Below, piece by piece: positions 61,572 through 64,000 of a DNA stretch of 64,000 nt. Under the pieces are notes generated by a model. That model was given only the letters and a program-made list of their open reading frames with translations, did no database searches and was not told the origin of the DNA. The position numbers were made by a program, and so were the translations under genes. Source of the DNA: Herbidospora sakaeratensis (lineage in GTDB: Bacteria; Actinomycetota; Actinomycetes; Streptosporangiales; Streptosporangiaceae); NCBI RefSeq assembly GCF_001570525.1, contig NZ_BBXC01000016.1, forward strand, positions 62,001 through 126,000, given 5' to 3'. How positions within the stretch are numbered: the stretch's first letter is position 1; each line of letters begins with the position of its first letter.

Positions 61572-62218
61572 ACCAGGGACCTGATGAGCGGCAGGTCGAC
61601 GTCGAGGAGGGACTCGACGATCGTGCGGCGGGGGGCCGGGGTGATGGGCACCAGGTTGGGCACCGCGATCACGTGGCAGCCGGCCGCGGTGGCGGCGGCG
61701 ACGCCGTTCGGGGAGTCCTCGCAGACCACGGTGTGGCGCGGGTCGGCGTCCAGAAGACGGAGGGCGAGCTCGTAGGGCTCGGGGTCGGGCTTGGTGCGGG
61801 TCACGTCGTCGGCGGTGACGACCACGTCGAAGTGGTGGCGGCCGATCGAGGCGAGCACGGCGTCGGCCATCGGCTTCAGCGAGGCGGTGACCAGGGCGGT
61901 GCGCACGCCCCCGGCCTTGACCTCGGCGAGGAGTTCGAGGGCGCCGGGCAGCGGCTCGACCCCCGACTCCAGCCGGGTCAGCATGCCCTCGAGGAGCCAG
62001 CGGCCCACCACCTCGGGGGCGACGTCGGAGCCGGTCAGGGCGAGCATGTAGGCGACCGTGGTGTCCCACGATCCGCCGACCATGCGCTCCTGGTGCTCGG
62101 GGCCCCACTGGCCGCCGAGCCGGTCGACGACCTCGGCCTCGACGAGGCCCCACACCTTCTCGGTGTCGACCAGCAGGCCGTCCATGTCGAAGAGAACGGC
62201 GTGCAGATGTGCGGACAT
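61568..62218 (-). CDS. HAD-family phosphatase (beta-phosphoglucomutase/phosphoglycolate-like)
   Basis: A 216-residue HAD hydrolase. Nucleophile Asp11 and acid Asp13 lie in LFDMDGLLVDTE, motif II is LVTAS, and motifs III/IV are TRTKPDPEPYE and CEDSPNGVAAA. The four-helix cap after residue 15 makes it a subclass I enzyme of the beta-phosphoglucomutase or phosphoglycolate/sugar phosphatase type. ATG 62218 begins MSAHLHAVLFD. It diverges from the PAC2 gene; a HAD gene beside PAC2 is seen in other actinomycetes. Exact substrate unknown. Confidence 0.92.
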   Translation of the reverse strand: MSAHLHAVLFDMDGLLVDTEKVWGLVEAEVVDRLGGQWGPEHQERMVGGSWDTTVAYMLALTGSDVAPEVVGRWLLEGMLTRLESGVEPLPGALELLAEVKAGGVRTALVTASLKPMADAVLASIGRHHFDVVVTADDVTRTKPDPEPYELALRLLDADPRHTVVCEDSPNGVAAATAAGCHVIAVPNLVPITPAPRRTIVESLLDVDLPLIRSLV

Positions 62219-62335
62219 GAAGTATCGGCCTCGGGAGCAGTCGGGGGTGTCGGCCCTCAGCTTATCGGTGGCCACGGATAACGCTCGGGGGCGCACTACA
62301 ACTAGGCTGGGTCCACGACTATGTGAGGAGGCGGC

Positions 62336-63190
62336 TTGATCGAGCTCGAAGGGCTCCCTGAGCTCGTCGACCCGGTGCTGATCGCCGCGTTCGAAGGCTG
62401 GAACGATGCGGGTGAGGCGTCGAGCGCGGTGCTCGCCCACCTGGAGGCCGAGTGGAAGGCCACCCCGCTGGTGGAGCTCGACCCGGAAGACTATTACGAC
62501 TTCCAGGTGACCCGGCCCATCGTGGAGCTGGGCGAGGGCATGACCCGGTCGATCACCTGGCCCACCACCCGCCTGCTGGTGGCCCGCCCGCCGGGGGCCA
62601 AGCGTGACGTCGTGCTGCTGCGCGGCATCGAGCCCAACATGCGCTGGCGCACCTTCTGCCAGGAGATCGTCGGGCTCTGCCACGAACTCGGCATCGAGCT
62701 GGCCCTCCTCCTGGGCGCTCTGCTGAACGACTCCCCCCACACCCGGCCGGTGCCCATCGTGGGCTCGGTCAGCGACCCCGGCCTGGCCCGGGTTCTCAAC
62801 CTCGAACTGACCAAGTACGAAGGCCCCACCGGCATCATCGGCGTGCTCCAGCACACCCTCGGCCACGCGGGGCTGCAGACGATCTCCCTGTGGGCCTCGG
62901 TGCCCCACTACGTCGCCCAGCCGCCCAACCCGAAGGCGACCCTGGCCCTGCTGCGCCGGGTCGAAGACCTCCTCGACATCCCGATGCCCTACGGCGAGCT
63001 GCCCGAAGAGGCCCGCGCCTGGGAGACCGGCGTCGACGAGCTCGCGGCACAGGACTCCGAGGTCGCCGAGTACGTCAAGGAGCTGGAAGAGCGCAAGGAC
63101 GCCGCCGACCTGCCCGAGGCGAGCGGCGACGCGATCGCCGCCGAGTTCGAGCGCTACCTGCGGCGCCGCGACCGGGGCACCGACGGCTGA
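62336..63190 (+). CDS. PAC2-family protein
   Basis: A 284-residue protein of the PAC2 family, named for a eukaryotic proteasome-assembly chaperone. It has the N-terminal LIAAFEGWNDAGEASSAVLA and LLRGIEPNMRWRTFCQEIV blocks and the middle YEGPTGIIGVLQHTLGHAGL segment, then a helical end. TTG 62336 follows GGAGG at four bases and is the best start. In Mycobacterium a homologue lies in the same general region as the proteasome genes, but a chaperone role for bacterial PAC2 proteins has not been shown as far as I know. Confidence 0.9.
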   Translation: MIELEGLPELVDPVLIAAFEGWNDAGEASSAVLAHLEAEWKATPLVELDPEDYYDFQVTRPIVELGEGMTRSITWPTTRLLVARPPGAKRDVVLLRGIEPNMRWRTFCQEIVGLCHELGIELALLLGALLNDSPHTRPVPIVGSVSDPGLARVLNLELTKYEGPTGIIGVLQHTLGHAGLQTISLWASVPHYVAQPPNPKATLALLRRVEDLLDIPMPYGELPEEARAWETGVDELAAQDSEVAEYVKELEERKDAADLPEASGDAIAAEFERYLRRRDRGTDG

Positions 63191-63212
63191 GGTCCGTGGC
63201 GGGTGGCCGGCC

Positions 63213-64000
63213 GTCAGCGCGCGACGGTTCGAGACCTACGCCCGCTGGTCCGCCTACGTCGCCGTCTCGACCCCGCTCGCCCCTCTCGCGGCCGGGCCCT
63301 CCGTCGTGGTCGTCGTGCCGACGGTCGCCCTGGTGGCCGGGAACGTGCTGGTCAGCCGGTGGAGCTTCGACGTCCTCGGCGGCCGGGCCCGGCGGTTGCC
63401 GGTCGGCTGGGTGATCGTCTGGGTGCTCGCGCTGGTCGCGGTCGCCGCGGCGTCATTCACGCTCGCGGCTCCCGTGCGGGCTGTGGTGATCGCGGCGGCG
63501 GCCGGGTCGGCGGCGGCGAGCTTCGTGCCCGTGCTCGACGCCCGGCGCACGCTCTGGCTCAACGGGGCGATTTTGGTCTTGGCGGTTCCGCTGGCGGCGG
63601 TGGCCGACGTGCCGCTCCTGGTCGTCGGGGCGGCCGTCGTCAGCGTCACGTTGTGGGCCTGCTGGTCGGGCGGGTGGATGCTCCAGGTTCTGCGGGAGCT
63701 GCAGCGCGCGCACGACGACCGGGCCGCGCTCGCCCTGGCGACCGAGCGGCTGCGCATCTCCCGTGACCTGCACGACGTGTTCGGCCGCACCCTCGCCGCC
63801 ATCGCGGTGAAGAGCGAACTCGCGGCCGAACTCGTGCGCCGGGGCAGCACCGGGCGGGCGGCCGACGAGCTCGCGGGTGTCCGGCGGCTGGCCGAGGAGG
63901 CCGGCGGCGAGGTCCGCCGCGTGGTGCGCGGCGAGGTCGGGGTGACGTGGGAGGGCGAGGTCGCGGGCGCCCGCGCCCTGCTGGGCTCGGCCGGCATCCG
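63213..64000 (+). CDS. NarL-family sensor histidine kinase (partial, start unresolved)
   Basis: The frame runs off the right edge. It encodes several membrane helices (about the first 160 codons) and then the HisKA_3 helix RISRDLHDVFGRTLAAIAVK with the phosphorylated His, followed by LRRGSTG-type linker and AEEAGGEVRRVVRG. The HATPase domain lies outside. I find no ATG, GTG or TTG in frame before the first helix. 63213 only marks where the kinase-like sequence begins; GTG 63306 is the first usable start and would shorten helix one. A sequence error or frameshift near 63205-63225 is possible. Confidence 0.8.

Overview
The window is a 64 kb stretch of very GC-rich actinobacterial chromosome. 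A complete Pup-proteasome system, the PafBC and Tat genes next to it, GTG/TTG starts, 4-bp ATGA/GTGA gene overlaps and aerobic cobalamin genes point to an actinomycete. A Streptosporangiales-type genome is my best guess from overall gene content; this is inference, not a database result. I see no rRNA, tRNA, insertion sequence, prophage or CRISPR array. Both window edges cut genes: a HelY-type helicase on the left and a sensor kinase on the right.

Left block (1-15.4 kb, almost all on the minus strand) is the core proteasome neighbourhood. Read from the right it runs pup, prcB, prcA, a small conserved protein, a lipoprotein, pafA, a two-domain FKBP lipoprotein, a cysteine-rich HTH regulator, a DUF3291 protein, then pafB-pafC, a 49-residue membrane protein, tatA, tatC, a lipid kinase and helY. 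A DUF3866 gene diverges from pafB. PafA attaches Pup to substrates and PrcA/PrcB degrade them.

Middle block (15.5-32.5 kb) separates pup from dop. It holds a small membrane-protein gene behind a neat operator-promoter, a Ser/Thr kinase, and a large aerobic cobalamin set in three transcription units: cobN (minus, with a B12 riboswitch), cobG-cobH-cobIJ-cobK (plus, apparently leaderless and without a riboswitch), and cbtB-cbtA-histidine phosphatase-chelatase ChlI/D-cobO-cobB-FDOR oxidoreductase-cobL-cobM (minus, with a second B12 riboswitch). Together they cover most of precorrin-2 to adenosylcobyrinate plus cobalt uptake. cobA, cobF, cobQ, cobD and the lower-ligand genes are not here.

The proteasome locus resumes at 32.7-39.3 kb with dop, an acyltransferase carrying a long 20-residue-repeat tail, the ATPase mpa/arc and the tRNA methyltransferase trmI. 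It continues further right with an S2P protease, a RecB-family nuclease and, at 62.3 kb, a PAC2 protein. Between these backbone genes lie accessory modules: a tandem-GNAT gene; a TetR-controlled PfkB kinase/class III aminotransferase pair; an FHA protein; a NarL-type two-component system; an ebo-like trio (prenyltransferase, sugar isomerase-like, phosphodiesterase-like); a five-gene peptide ABC importer; a LuxR regulator; an unassigned 309-residue protein; and a HAD phosphatase. The layout is a conserved proteasome backbone opened by several modules, of which the cobalamin cluster is the largest.
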